A DNA stretch of 64,000 nt, from assembly GCA_012064415.1 (NCBI GenBank), contig SSNU01000087.1:132489-196488 (forward strand), read 5' to 3'. A model generated the notes under the pieces. That model was not told the DNA's origin. It did not search any database and worked only from the letters and a program-made list of their open reading frames with translations. Made by a program: the position numbers and the translations under genes. Positions 9,721 through 19,990 of the stretch are shown in pieces. Origin of the DNA: Gyrodactylus bullatarudis (lineage: Eukaryota; Platyhelminthes; Monogenea; Gyrodactylidea; Gyrodactylidae). The first letter of the stretch is position 1. Every line of letters starts with the position of its first letter.

Positions 9721-11764
9721 TAACGTCATTCAAAGAAATGATAAAAAAATGTGAGTTTGCTAAATTCTTAATATTCTCTAAATTATGAAATCTTGCATTA
9801 TTAAGTGCTTAGAGAAAATCCGAAAAAAGTATATTAGGAAGAGGAACTGACTAAATTATTTTCATTCCTCTTATAATGAGTAATGAGATGAATTTAAGAT
9901 ATTTCTCCTCCAAGCTACTACAGGTTAAATACTATTTAAACTAATTATATACCGTTCCTTTTTAAAGACCCCATATATTTTGTATCTAGTTTAATTTTGT
10001 GTTTACTCAAAAGAATTACATCCATACTATAAATTATATATAAATATAGTCAATCCTTGATAAAATTCGATGAAATCAAAATTTATAAAAATCTTACTGA
10101 ATAAAAGATAAGGCTCGATAAAGGTCGATAAAAAATTAAAGAGTTTTCTGGAAGTAATAATTTGTATGATTTCTAGTTAATATATTCAACATATAATATA
10201 ATATAACGTATAATTAATATAATTAATGTTATTTTATTAATAAATTGAAATGGATTGAGATGAAAAGATTTTCAAGATCAAAATACTAGAACCATTTGGT
10301 CGGTCTATACTGATTGGTTTATGTAATAACTAGGGCAACCAAATGCCTTTTTATGCCTTTTTTTTCCATTGATTAATACAGGTGTATTAAGCCTGAAAAT
10401 GTTATTTAAAAAATCTCCTGATAGCTTTGTTCACGAGTTGGGTCTGCCATTTTTGCCTATTTTCGTCCAAAAAAGCTTGTTTAGCCTTTTTGAATTTACA
10501 TCTTAAATAGCCATTTTTGTATTAAAATAAATAAGAATCCCTTGTCCAATCTCAGATACAATTTGCAATTAATAAAAATATGACAGTATACGCTTGAATT
10601 TGCACTAAGGATACGACTTCAATGAAAAAATTAAATAATAAACAAACGAGAGAGGGCAGATATGATATCTCGAGTCGTTATGTGGGAAATTGATTGTACT
10701 ATGACTACTACTATAATATATTTCATGACATTTTCAATACTAGAGTTTTATTATTTTAGTCAATCGAACAATGAGTGAGTCTGAAACAAATTCTTTATGG
10801 ATTATATCTTATAAGAACTTAGTACAATTCTTGTTGATAAATTCCCACATAAGGAAACAATTGATATTTCAATATATTAAAAATAATGAAGATACAAAAA
10901 ATTTACCAATTTTTAAAGAAATTTAAACTTTATCTAGATACTTACTGCTTTTTATCGGTTGTAAATGCTCTTAATCTGAATTTTTATTTATGGTTTGTGG
11001 TTTTTGATAAAACGATAAAGGAAAACTTATAGGGATATTTCGCTCAAGTAAGTGAAAATATTGAAACATCGATTCTTCTAGGTTTTTCAAATTGATTTTT
11101 TATCAAAATTACTTTATTGTACTATAATGATTAGATAAGAATACAGTCCTATTCATAATTATAATAGTTTATCAAGACTTTTCAATTTTCTTCATTTTGA
11201 ATACAGGATATTGCATAAAATGTAGTTTTAAGATTAACAGACATATCTGATAATTTATAAATTTTTGTAAAAGCCATAGATTTATAATTACATAGAGGCT
11301 TAATTTTATATTAAATAATGATGATATTCAAGTTGATTCATTTAATGTCATTGATTTGAAGAAATTTTGATTTTGAAGAGAATTCGACTCTCTATTCCCT
11401 ATATCTTTTAAATTTGAATGAAAAGAAAACGAGAATTGAGGTAAGTAAGAACTCTTCATAAATCAATGAAATATAATTTAATATTATTAGAATGAAATAA
11501 CTTGCGTCAAAATAATTTGGAGCTAAAACGATTTATGGTTGCGATGCTGTATCATTATCAGCAATGACCTAGGGCAATGTGATTTCTTTTATTCCCAAAT
11601 TCTAAATTTTATGAAAAATAGGGATTAAAATATTCAGACTATTAAATTGAATATATATTGTGCCTAAAGTGTAGCGAAAACCTGAATTGTAATTAAATAC
11701 ACGTTGAAAAAATAAAGTGTTCCTTTTCGGTATACGTCTGTAGCATACACAGTCGATGCCAATT
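9721..11764. other. No feature recognised (2 kb, A+T-rich)
   Basis: Long A+T-rich stretch with no plausible coding region on either strand. The only repeated block I see is GTGCCTAAAGTGTAGCGAAAA near 11.66 kb, shared with 7.3-7.5 kb. Confidence 0.45.
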
Positions 11765-11823
11765 CAATACCAAATAAGACGTTTCTGTGGTATATATTAC
11801 CTAAGCAGCTAGAACGAAATATT
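11765..11823. mobile_element. M1 MITE arm fragment
   Basis: ATACCAAATAAGACGTTTCTG, TTACCTAAGCAGCTAGAACG and AAATATTTC match one arm of the M1 MITE with a few changes. It abuts a lineage-2 PLE 3' end. Confidence 0.7.
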
Positions 11824-11824
11824 T

Positions 11825-12210
11825 CCAAGGTTGCTAACTGAAAGTCATGCTAGGATTAATAACGGACGAACTTAATTTGGTGAATAAAGCTTTATTTTCG
11901 TCGGTTCTCTTCAGACCAAACACCGACTTGTTATAATTATACATATGAAAATTTAGAGAACATTATAAAATCTGTCCAATAGCATTTATTCAGCCGTTCG
12001 CTGAGAGGAATGTCGAAGCTCTCGGGAAATCTTCTAATGTCCGAGGGCCGGGTGGGGCTCTTTTCCTCTTCTTTTTTGTTGTTTGGCAGAAACCGACAAA
12101 TTCCTTTTCCGTGATGTGGAGGGGGCTTGCAATTCTGGTTGGGAGTAAAATCTCTTACGTTCATCATTGTTTTCAGGGATTTTTGGTTGTCAAGGGGATT
12201 TGAACTGTTA
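11825..12210 (-). pseudogene. PLE lineage 2 tail and 3' region
   Basis: Minus-strand copy of the lineage-2 C-terminal tail, closely related to the one at 44.5-45.0 kb. The real tail frame contains ERKR, then APSTSRKRNLSVSAKQQKRR. An indel after GKE shifts the frame, so the PIP-like end survives only out of frame and altered (PRTLEDFP). The 76-codon open frame at 11937-12167 lies in another phase and is not the protein. The 3' flank carries the best type C hammerhead candidate. Confidence 0.7.
11876..11920 (-). ncRNA. Hammerhead ribozyme candidate (type C, best copy)
   Basis: Minus strand, in order: stem I 5' UUUGGU (11915-11920); CUGAAGA (11908-11914); GAACCGAC (11900-11907); GAAA (11896-11899); stem III as the perfect 14-base palindrome AAUAAAGCUUUAUU (11883-11896); C17 (11882); stem I 3' ACCAAA (11876-11881). 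Stem I is a perfect 6 bp that covaries with other copies. Stem II is weak, with one G-C pair at its base. The segment ACCGAC (11900-11905) could also pair with GUCGGU just upstream (11922-11927), an alternative fold. The palindromic stem III suggests dimeric action. Confidence 0.6.
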
Positions 12211-12225
12211 TATTTATTTATTAAA

Positions 12226-12268
12226 TATTTCTAGTTATCCTTTGTACGTATAGGTGTTGCACTATTCC
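12226..12268. mobile_element. M1 MITE end fragment
   Basis: TATTTCTAGTTATCCTTTGT followed by GTTGCACTATTC matches the outer end of the M1 MITE as seen near 35.93 kb. Confidence 0.55.
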
Positions 12269-13611
12269 TTAATTAATAATAAATAAAGCTTGTTATTCAG
12301 CATTGGCTTATCGGCTTTGGGGCAAAGAGGTGTAACCTCAATGAAATATTTATTTTATCGCGAGATATCGGAGAGATACCCGAGTTCAGCAATATTCGTT
12401 ATTTTTCTTGATTTATCGAATGAAAATGATCTAATCATAAACTCTTTCACGAAGAATAGATGTTTCCATCCGAATTTATTAGATGAAATGAAAAAAATGC
12501 TTTGGGTTAGCAAGATCAATTAATAATTGATTGCATATTTATTATTATTCAATTGCCCTTCGTTTCCTCAATATTTTTAAATTGCCGAACTCATCTGAAT
12601 GTTTTAAAAATGAATTTGTGAATAGAAAAATATATGGGATTTTTGTAGGAAGTACTGAGTATCAAAAGGATAATTTTCGAAATCTATTTTAAAAAGTTTG
12701 AAATTTCTTAATATTATTCATAAGTGGCTAGTTTTCTCAATTATAACCACGTTTGAGCTACTTCAAGAAAGGTTTCTGCCCACGATTAAAATTGTCTAAA
12801 ACAGTTTATGAGTTCTGCGCCTTCCTTTCTAGAATTACATGAGAATAATAGTACAGGTAAAAGTCGAGTAAAGTGAGAATAGATAAATTAAAAGGTATAT
12901 TTCCTCGAATAAATAGGGCTAATTTGGGTTGAAAATTATTAGTCGATTGCATGAACCAATAAGAATCGAAGTAAGTTAACGTTATTTGTCACCCTGATTC
13001 AATCTATGCTATTAAAATACATAGGAAATGAGAGTTATATATTTGAGATTTATACAAACAAACTGATCTCATCTTCCTCTAAGAGCTCATGCAGTTCATA
13101 TCACTGAATAATACTGAATAAGAAAACTTTCTATTTGACAGAATCTTATGTTAAAAAGTATACCATTCGGAAGCTGCTGACGGCTATATAATAACTTCCT
13201 TGTAAATTAAATTGAAAAAATCAAATTCAGTAGCACCGATTTTCGAACCTCATTTGATCATTTTCAATTTAACTTATATGATTTCGATAAGATGATTCTT
13301 TATCTTAGCATAAATAGCATCGAAAATTTTTTGATTGTGCAGAAATTATCTCGAAGAAGTTTTGAAATGATTAGATCAGACTGTTTGTAAACTCAGTTAA
13401 AATGAAGTGATTGAGTATTACTTTGTAAATAAGTACATTGCTATTCGTCAAAATAATAAATGCAATAGATATAGACATTAAATTCTTACATCCAATAAGG
13501 GATCTCGAAAATAAGTAAGATTATTATTTATTAAGAAATCTATGATTGTAGCAGAAAAAAACTGAATTTTTCAAATTATTATCCATGAAGAATTTCTAAA
13601 ACATAATTTAG
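12269..13611. other. No feature recognised
   Basis: No coding frame I can support. The block AGGTAAAAGTCGAGTAAAGTG near 12.85 kb resembles the inverted-repeat end of the transposon at 36.6-38.1 kb, so a distant relative's terminus may be present. Confidence 0.4.
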
Positions 13612-13767
13612 GAATTATATATGAAGACATATTTAAAACCAAATGCGCATTTCTTAAAAGATCATCAGTGGTCTCTCTTTGAAAATGATAAAAGTTAAAG
13701 TTTGAATGAAAAATTATAATTTACAAATTTTGAAGAAAATAGTAAATGTTAAAGAATATAAGAGTCA
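13612..13767 (-). mobile_element. PLE lineage 1 3'-end fragment
   Basis: Minus-strand fragment of the lineage-1 3' UTR, closely matching 63.80-63.96 kb inverted. It ends exactly at the left edge of duplication copy B. Confidence 0.8.
13638..13672 (-). ncRNA. Hammerhead-like motif (type B)
   Basis: Minus strand: ACCA, CUGAUGA, UCUUUUAA, GAAA, UGCGCAUU, UGGU. Core boxes are intact, ACCA/UGGU forms stem I and AUGCGCAU is a perfect palindrome for stem III. Stem II has at most one outer pair. Confidence 0.45.
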
Positions 13768-13970
13768 TGGCAATTTTCTAAAGCTTCACGGACCATTCGG
13801 GCTTCTCAGGATTGCAGTATCCTGCACAAAATTCAACAACGGATCATGCCATCATTTTGAAGAGAAAAACTTTCATGAACTCGTTTTTAATGCATTTATG
13901 AATTTGTATGCATCTTGATATGAAGGATTTCTTTATAATGTTCTGTAAAGTCAAAAAGTTATGAATTGTA

Positions 13971-14261
13971 CAGCACCTATACTTACAAAGATTAACTAGA
14001 AATATTTCGTTCTAGGTGCTTAGGTCGTATATCCCACAGGAACGTCTTATTTGGTAATGGATTAGCCCATGTCGCTGAATGTTACAGCTTACTAATGGAT
14101 CCCACCGAGACTGGTACGAAAGAAACTTACAAAGCATTTAGAAATAATTTAAGTGTACATATATGGTAGACATATACGCGTGTTTCGTATCCATTACCAA
14201 ATAAGACGTTCCTGTGGGATATACTACCTAAGCACCTAGAACGAAATATTTCTAGTTAATC
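13971..14261. mobile_element. Palindromic MITE (family M1), copy B
   Basis: Duplicate of the MITE at 2850-3140, with the same 72-bp inverted arms (13990-14061 and 14190-14261). Confidence 0.8.
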
Positions 14262-14290
14262 AAAAAGTTATTATATTTTAACTCTCAAGT

Positions 14291-14882
14291 CACGAGTTGT
14301 GACTTTAGGATCGATTTTTTTTAATTTACAAGTAAATTTCCTTGTTATGGGATCGTTGTAAAAGGTGTATGAAGAAAGTTTTACTTTCATTGATGCTTAG
14401 GCCTAAGGCTTTTAAATCATTTGAAAGAATTTTTAGAGACGTGTTAATGAAATCAACGTCTATAAAGTCATCAAAACTATAGACAATCTTCATATCATCA
14501 CCATATTTGGAGATCTTAGCTCCAGTGACATTTATTTGAGAAAAGACAATATTGAATAGTAGAGGACCTACTTATAAGTATATTAACACTAATTTTATAA
14601 GAATCTTTAGTGTTTCTATTTTTGAGTTTACTTAATAATTTGTTAAGAAAAACTCACAAAGGTATTATTTTGATAAAAAGAGCTTGAATCACAATGGATG
14701 AATGCTTGGGTGTTTATTGGAGCAGAATTGTTGAAAGTTGACATGAAGATATTTTGTAAGGCTAAACATGTCATATTATTTTTGTTATTGTGAGAGAATT
14801 TTTTTTATGAGAGAATTTAAAATATATTTCAAGATAGAAATATCCTTGTTTGGGTTTTATCCTAATATTACGAATAAGTAAT
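14291..14882 (-). pseudogene. Non-LTR RT fragment (YGDD), copy B
   Basis: Duplicate of 3170-3761. YGDD lies at 14494-14505. Confidence 0.75.
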
Positions 14883-14957
14883 TCACGTAGTTTTTCAAAC
14901 ACGTCCGAAAATCCACTTAAATTCATAATTTAGAAAATTGAAAGAAGATATATTAAA

Positions 14958-14992
14958 ACCAAATGTACACTTCTTGAAGTATCATCAGTGGT
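14958..14992 (-). ncRNA. Hammerhead-like motif (type B), degenerate
   Basis: Duplicate of 3837-3871, with the same GAAG in place of GAAA. Confidence 0.4.
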
Positions 14993-15153
14993 AATTCTTC
15001 AAAAATGATATAAGTTAAAAGTTCATTCAAAATAATAATTTACAAATCATGAAAAAAATAGTAAAAGTCAAAGAAAATAAGAATAAAATGCAAGCTGAAA
15101 AAACACCAAAACTCTCCAATAAATAGCAACAGTGGAGAGAAAAGTGAAAAAGC

Positions 15154-16212
15154 TTACATTGGCCAAGGTAATTGAAGATTATAGGAATAGTTTTTTTGAA
15201 CACATAGATTAGGTTTATATAGGTTAATAAGAAATTTTTCTTTCACCCATACATCTATGCTGTCGTCATTGGGGTTTTTGTATAAAACGGAAAAATTAGA
15301 AACTGAAGCTGTATGATCTTCTTGTCTAAGGTGCCTAGTAACCGCAGTATCCTTCTTCAGATGATCCTCCGCTCTGGTAGATAATTTCCTAATAGTTATA
15401 CCTATATATGAGGCTCCACAATCACATTGGAATTTGTAAACTAATAGAGTTTTCTTCTCTGGCTTCAGCAAATCCTTATGAATCAAACTAAATAATCTCT
15501 GAGTTTTAAATACAATTTTCAATTGTATGTTATTATAATGTTGATTGATGAGATCATTTAGCCTTCTTCTAATATCATTACTGAACCCATCACCTTTGAA
15601 GTTGAGCTTCATAAAAATAGTTGTTTTCTCCAATTCATCTGTTTCGACAAGCTCATTTCTATCCATAGATACATTCATGAATTTGTCAACAAATTTACCG
15701 GGATAACCATTTTCCTTCAGACTTAACTTCACGTTCTCTATTTCGTTAGACCATTCCTCAGGGCTTGCTATCTTTCTTATCCTCTTACTTAGACCAATTA
15801 CTAAGCCAACTTTATGAGAGATAGGACTGAAACTGGCATAATGTAGATACTTCCCGGTGTCAGTCTTCTTCTTATAAATATTTCTCAGAATTGATCCATC
15901 TTCTCTTCTAGTCAATTTGACATCTAAGAAACTCAAGATACCATTAGATTCTCTTTCCATAGTAAAAACTATATTCGGATGAAACGAATTCATCTTGGAG
16001 AAAAAATCATCTACTGATACGTTAGGTTTCATTAAAATAAAAGTGTCATCAACATATCTGATGTAAACATCAGTGTAAGAATTGATTGTTTCAGACATTT
16101 TATTTAATTCTAACCAACCTAGGAAGATGTCTGCTAAAAGAGGACTAAGAGGTGAACCCAACCTTTCTGGATGAATACTTTGTTTTGAAACGATAATGGA
16201 ACGTTTGTACAT
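15154..16212 (-). pseudogene. PLE RT motif B-D, thumb + GIY-YIG nuclease ORF
   Basis: Identical 352-codon frame to 4033-5091. Here its natural upstream partner is present: the frame ending at 16212 overlaps its first ATG by one base. Relatives at 17.7 and 59.1 kb read through this point as IRIC/GICC followed by P-x-SFQIK and K-Q-K-D-G/C-I before GSP. Here a Cys codon has become TGA, and the KQKDGI stretch is shortened and shifted. The gene is therefore split by one nonsense change and one frameshifting deletion. The rest, including YVDD and the nuclease, is intact. Confidence 0.85.
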
Positions 16213-16676
16213 CAGATCCTAATGAGATCAGTGATTTCATTACTTTGAATTTCAAAACCTTCGTGTTCATCAATGAAAGATTTAATAACAGATAACGTCT
16301 CCTCAATAGGTATACTAGAAAATAAAGAGTTTACATCTAATGAAATCATTTCGTTTAAAACAATATTTAAATCCTTAATTCTATCCACAAAAGCGAATGT
16401 ATCTTTGACAACATATTTAGCATAATATATATGTATTGGTTTTAATACATCAATTAAACACTTCGCTAAATTATGTTGTGGACATGACGACATATCCAAG
16501 ATCGGCCTTACTGGAAACACCTCTGGAACTACATTATCAACTATTTTATGTGTCTTTGGATGTAAATACAACCTAGACATCCTAGTATGCTTTTTAGCTA
16601 TAAAACCTCTAGTTTGATCAGAAATGACTTTCTTATCATGTAGTCCTTTTGCTATTTTGTACATGTTACGCTCCAT
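16212..16676 (-). pseudogene. PLE RT fingers/palm, motif A half
   Basis: A 154-codon minus-strand frame with the N-terminal half of the PLE RT. FIAKKHTRMSRLYLHPKTHK (25-44) and RPILDMSSCPQHNLAKCL (57-74) are conserved PLE finger blocks. ISLDVNSLFSSIPIEETL (111-128) is RT motif A with the catalytic Asp (114). It ends at a TGA (16212-16214) where the 352-codon frame begins. The first ATG (MERNMYK) is internal, since readable PLE protein (TGQDRSSYYKVIESMERNMY) continues upstream past a stop. Confidence 0.85.
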
Positions 16677-16782
16677 AGATTCTATTACCTTGTAATATGA
16701 CGATCTATCCTGACCAGTATTTATGAATTTACTTTAGTCTGAAAGGAAATCTAACCCTGCCTTATAATAATCTTCCTTAGTC

Positions 16783-18046
16783 CTGGTTCGTTTGACATAT
16801 AAGAAACTCAAACTCTCATTAGACTCTTTTTCCATAGTAAATTTAATACAGTTAAAATTATTTTTAAGGTATAAAATTTTCCTGGGTGTCTTTAAAAATA
16901 GACTCCTGACCTTTGATCATTTAAAATTCTGAATATTCAGACTTTCGGCTATTTAATACGCAAAAGTATCCCTGTCAGCCAGTCAAGAGTTAATAAAATT
17001 GCTCTCCGGATAGCCGAAAGTCCAGTAGTTAGGATAATCAGAGTAATCAGAGACCTCTTGATAAAAAATGTTTGTTTTTCTAGTTCATTCATTATCACTG
17101 GAAAAAAGATCCGAGTGTTGTTTTCACTGATCATTGATTTTTATAAACAAACATGCGTGAAAGAAACATGAATAAAATAAAGATTCCGAAAAAATCTTGA
17201 GTTCCCCCCTTCATTGAAAAAAACAAGGCAAATTTTAGTCGGTAAAGGGTAGACTAGAGATTTTAAGGTGGGGCAGCATTTTATCACTCTAGAAGTAGAA
17301 ATGTGCGTAAACATGAAAAAATAAAAGAAGCCTGTAGATGCGTTTTATTCCTTAGGAGAGCCTTTTCCTATGTTATAACATAACATTATTATAAAATACA
17401 CGTAGACATACAAACTAACAATGTAAACAAATGATCAAAGGTCAGGAGTCTATTTTTAAAGACACCCAGGAAAATTTTATACCTTAAAAATAATTTTAAC
17501 TGTATTAGGATGAAACGAATGCATCGTTAAGAAAAATCGTCAACTGAAACATTTGGCTTCATCAAAATAAAAGTCTCATCAACATATCTTATTTATAAAT
17601 CAGTGAAAGTATTGATAGTATCAAACATTTTATTCAATTCTAACCAACTTAAGAAGATATCTGCTAAAGGAGGACTCACAGGGGATCCCACAGCTATACA
17701 ATCTTTTTGCTTAATCTCCTTGATTTGAAAAGACATAGGAACATTAGTACAGCAAATCCCAACAAGATCTGCTATCTTATTACTCTGTAGTTCAAAACCA
17801 TCAAGTTCATTAATAACATCAAGGGTCTCCTCAATAGGAACATTAGGAAACAAAGAACTAAAATCAAATAAAACCAATATTTTAATCCTTAACCTTAACG
17901 ACAAAAGAAAAAGTATCTTTAACAACATATTTAGCATAATAAGTATGTATTGGTTTCAATACGTTGATTAACCACTTGGCTAAATTATGTTGCGGTTACA
18001 TATCCAAGATCGGCCGTATAGGAAAAACCTCAGGAACGATATTATC
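16783..18046 (-). pseudogene. PLE lineage 1 palm, split by a MITE
   Basis: A second lineage-1 fragment, on the minus strand and directly upstream of copy B. From its 5' side it reads the RPILDM, CPQHNLAKWL and AKYVVKDTF finger blocks (17940-18046), then a 114-codon frame at 17593-17937 with motif A-like FDFSSLFPNVPIEETL and motif B GSPVSPPLADIFL. Motif C follows as YVDE, so one catalytic Asp is replaced. The MEKESNESLSFL block resumes on the far side of the 654-bp MITE (16783-16846). In-frame stops and YVDE make it inactive. Confidence 0.8.
16849..17502. mobile_element. 654-bp TA-flanked MITE inside a PLE
   Basis: Perfect 74-bp terminal inverted repeats (16849-16922 and 17429-17502) begin CAGTTAAAATTATTTTTAAG. 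They are flanked by TA on both sides (16847-16848 and 17503-17504). Removing the element and one TA restores the PLE sequence as seen uninterrupted at 58.93 kb (TTTAATATTAGGATGAAACG). TA targets and CAGT ends are typical of Tc1/mariner-mobilised MITEs. No transposase is encoded. The perfect repeats imply recent movement, after this PLE copy was in place. Confidence 0.9.
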
Positions 18047-18684
18047 TTTTGGCGAGCACCAAAAATGAAGATTTATTCAGGTCTATGTAAAGTTTATGTA
18101 CACAGTATATATGATATATTTTCCCCTCCCCATACATCATATATATTGATTAGACCTAGTGTATATTTCACACACACATTGCAATTCTCCAATTACACGA
18201 ACACACCTCACACAATGGTTTGTCAAAAAGAAGGCTTAGAGTTCAAATAAAAATTAAATAAAATTTTCAAATTCTCATTTGCTTTCTCGTGTTAAAATCG
18301 ACCTCAGAGAAAGGAAATTGCAAATCGAAAGAATACAAGTATAGAAGATTGAATTTTTTATGCTCTTCAAAGTGACATGGGGCTTTATCCTGTGCTAATA
18401 AATGAATTATTATCTATTAAATTTTTTCCATTTGTATTTGTAAATGCAAGCTTAGTAAGTGAAATCCCAATTTCGAAACTATTTTTGTCCCAGGCTTTTT
18501 TCAATTTGAGATCTAATTTGAAACTCATATCTTCACTTTTGATGCCACTTCACTTTTTGCGCACAACATATATACATGATCGGAAAAATTTTCACTCTAA
18601 AAACTTGTTGTTTTATGGTTATTTTGAATGATGCAAAACAGTTCATTCGGTTTAGCAATATATGCAAATATGGAATGTAGTAAT
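18047..18684. other. No feature recognised
   Basis: Two plus-strand frames (17987-18250 and 18377-18631) have no domain signal and atypical composition. I regard them as fortuitous. Confidence 0.4.
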
Positions 18685-18990
18685 TTTGTTTTCTTCAAAA
18701 ACGAAAACCATGCTACTTCGATTTCTGATTTTTCAAATTTTATACAAGAACCTAGGGGATGGCAGCACAAAATTGTGGGTGAAGGAGAAATTCTTCATCA
18801 AAATGTATAAAACCTAATTTATGTGTTCAAATGAATTATTCATTTAATCTTCAACTACCGTAGTTCATGTAAGCTTTTTCTCTTCACTGTTGCTATTTAT
18901 TAAATATTTTTTGGTGTTTCTTCAGTTTGCATAATATTCTTTTTACCATTCATGATCCTAATATGCTTTAACGTTTTACTATTTCTTTAA
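18685..18990 (+). pseudogene. PLE lineage 1 3' end, plus strand
   Basis: The end of the nuclease domain (NHATSISDFSNFIQEP, VKEKFFIK) and the 3' UTR run forward here, with the TGTTGCTATTTATTAAATAT and TTTGGTGTTTCTTCAG blocks found in all lineage-1 copies. Frameshifts break the protein. About 25 bp later the 5' part of another copy starts in the same orientation. Confidence 0.8.
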
Positions 18991-19009
18991 AAATTATAAC
19001 AAGATGGTG

Positions 19010-19990
19010 CTCTTGCAAATTGACACTGAATTCGATGATGCTCTACTACGATTTTTCGTTGAATCAAGTGAATCTTTATTGAACCATAAATATGAATCCT
19101 TATGCATAGAATTTGGGGAAAAGTCTTCGTATTCATGAAAAGAGAATCTTCAACTTCACCGATATTCAGTTATCAAAGGAGCAAAAAGAAATCCTATCCC
19201 TTGGTCCAAATTTTTGTATCCCTAAACGAAAAATGAAATTGAAGATAAAGCAGCCTTTGAACGTTTAGTCTATGAACTGAGTCTAACCAAAAATCGGAAG
19301 GACGACTCTAATACAAAAAAGTTTAAACTTGATATTTTGTCTATCTATAGAAGTTTTGATCGAAAACCTTTAAAATCTAGTTTACTTTCTAAGAAACATT
19401 TTGTAGCACTTAAATCCAATGAAAACATATTCTTAACAAAACCTGACCAGAGTTAAGGGATAGTTATCATGTATAAGGATGATTATTAGGAAGGGTTCGA
19501 TTTCCTCTCAAATGAGATCAAATTTCATAGCACTGGGCAAGATAGATTTTCATATACTAAACAAATGGAATCCATGGAACGTTCCATGAATAAAATAGGG
19601 ACTATTTGACAGAAATATAATTTCTGATAGAACAAGGAATTTCATAGCTAAGAAACATACTGGAATGTCTAGATTATATCTGCATCCAAAAACACATAAG
19701 ATAACTGATGGGATTGTTCGTGAGATTTTCCCAATCCGGCCGATCTTGGACATGTCGTTATGTCCACGACATAATTTAGCTAAATGGTTGATAGATATAT
19801 TGAAACCAGTCCATGAATACTATGCTAAATATGTTGTTAAAGATACTTTTTTGTTTGTTGATAAAATTAAGGATTTAAATATAGGTTCAAAAGAAATGAA
19901 AAGAAAACCCTTACTATTATCAGATCTTTTATTGATGAACATAATGGTTTTGAAATACAGACTATAGAAATAACAGACCTTTTCTTTAAG
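19010..19990 (+). pseudogene. PLE lineage 1 N-terminal and finger region
   Basis: The best view of the lineage-1 N-terminus. FNFTDIQLSKEQKEILSLGP then NFCIPKRK is the conserved PLE opening block. It is followed across frameshifts by SLTKNRKDD, FDRNIISDRTRNFIAKKHTG and a 100-codon open frame (19665-19967) with MSRLYLHPKTHK, RPILDMSLCPRHNLAKWL and AKYVVKDTF. It decays before RT motif A. The copy lies head-to-tail behind the 3' end at 18685-18990. Confidence 0.8.

Larger units (their letters stand above)
13768..16248. repeat. 2.48-kb direct duplication, copy B
   Basis: Partner of 2647-5127 at an offset of 11,121 bases. It contains an M1 MITE (about 13971-14261), the non-LTR YGDD fragment (about 14291-14882, minus strand) and the PLE 3' half (14883 onward, minus strand). 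PLE sequence runs through the right edge without a break. Confidence 0.9.
14883..16785 (-). mobile_element. PLE lineage 1, 5'-truncated (copy B)
   Basis: Longer than copy A: it continues upstream through RT motif A and reaches the block TKEDYYKAGLDFLSD before meeting another PLE fragment head-to-tail at about 16783. Defects: a stop in the block before the motif at 16677-16780, a TGA at 16212-16214 and a small deletion with frameshift just before RT motif B. Confidence 0.85.
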
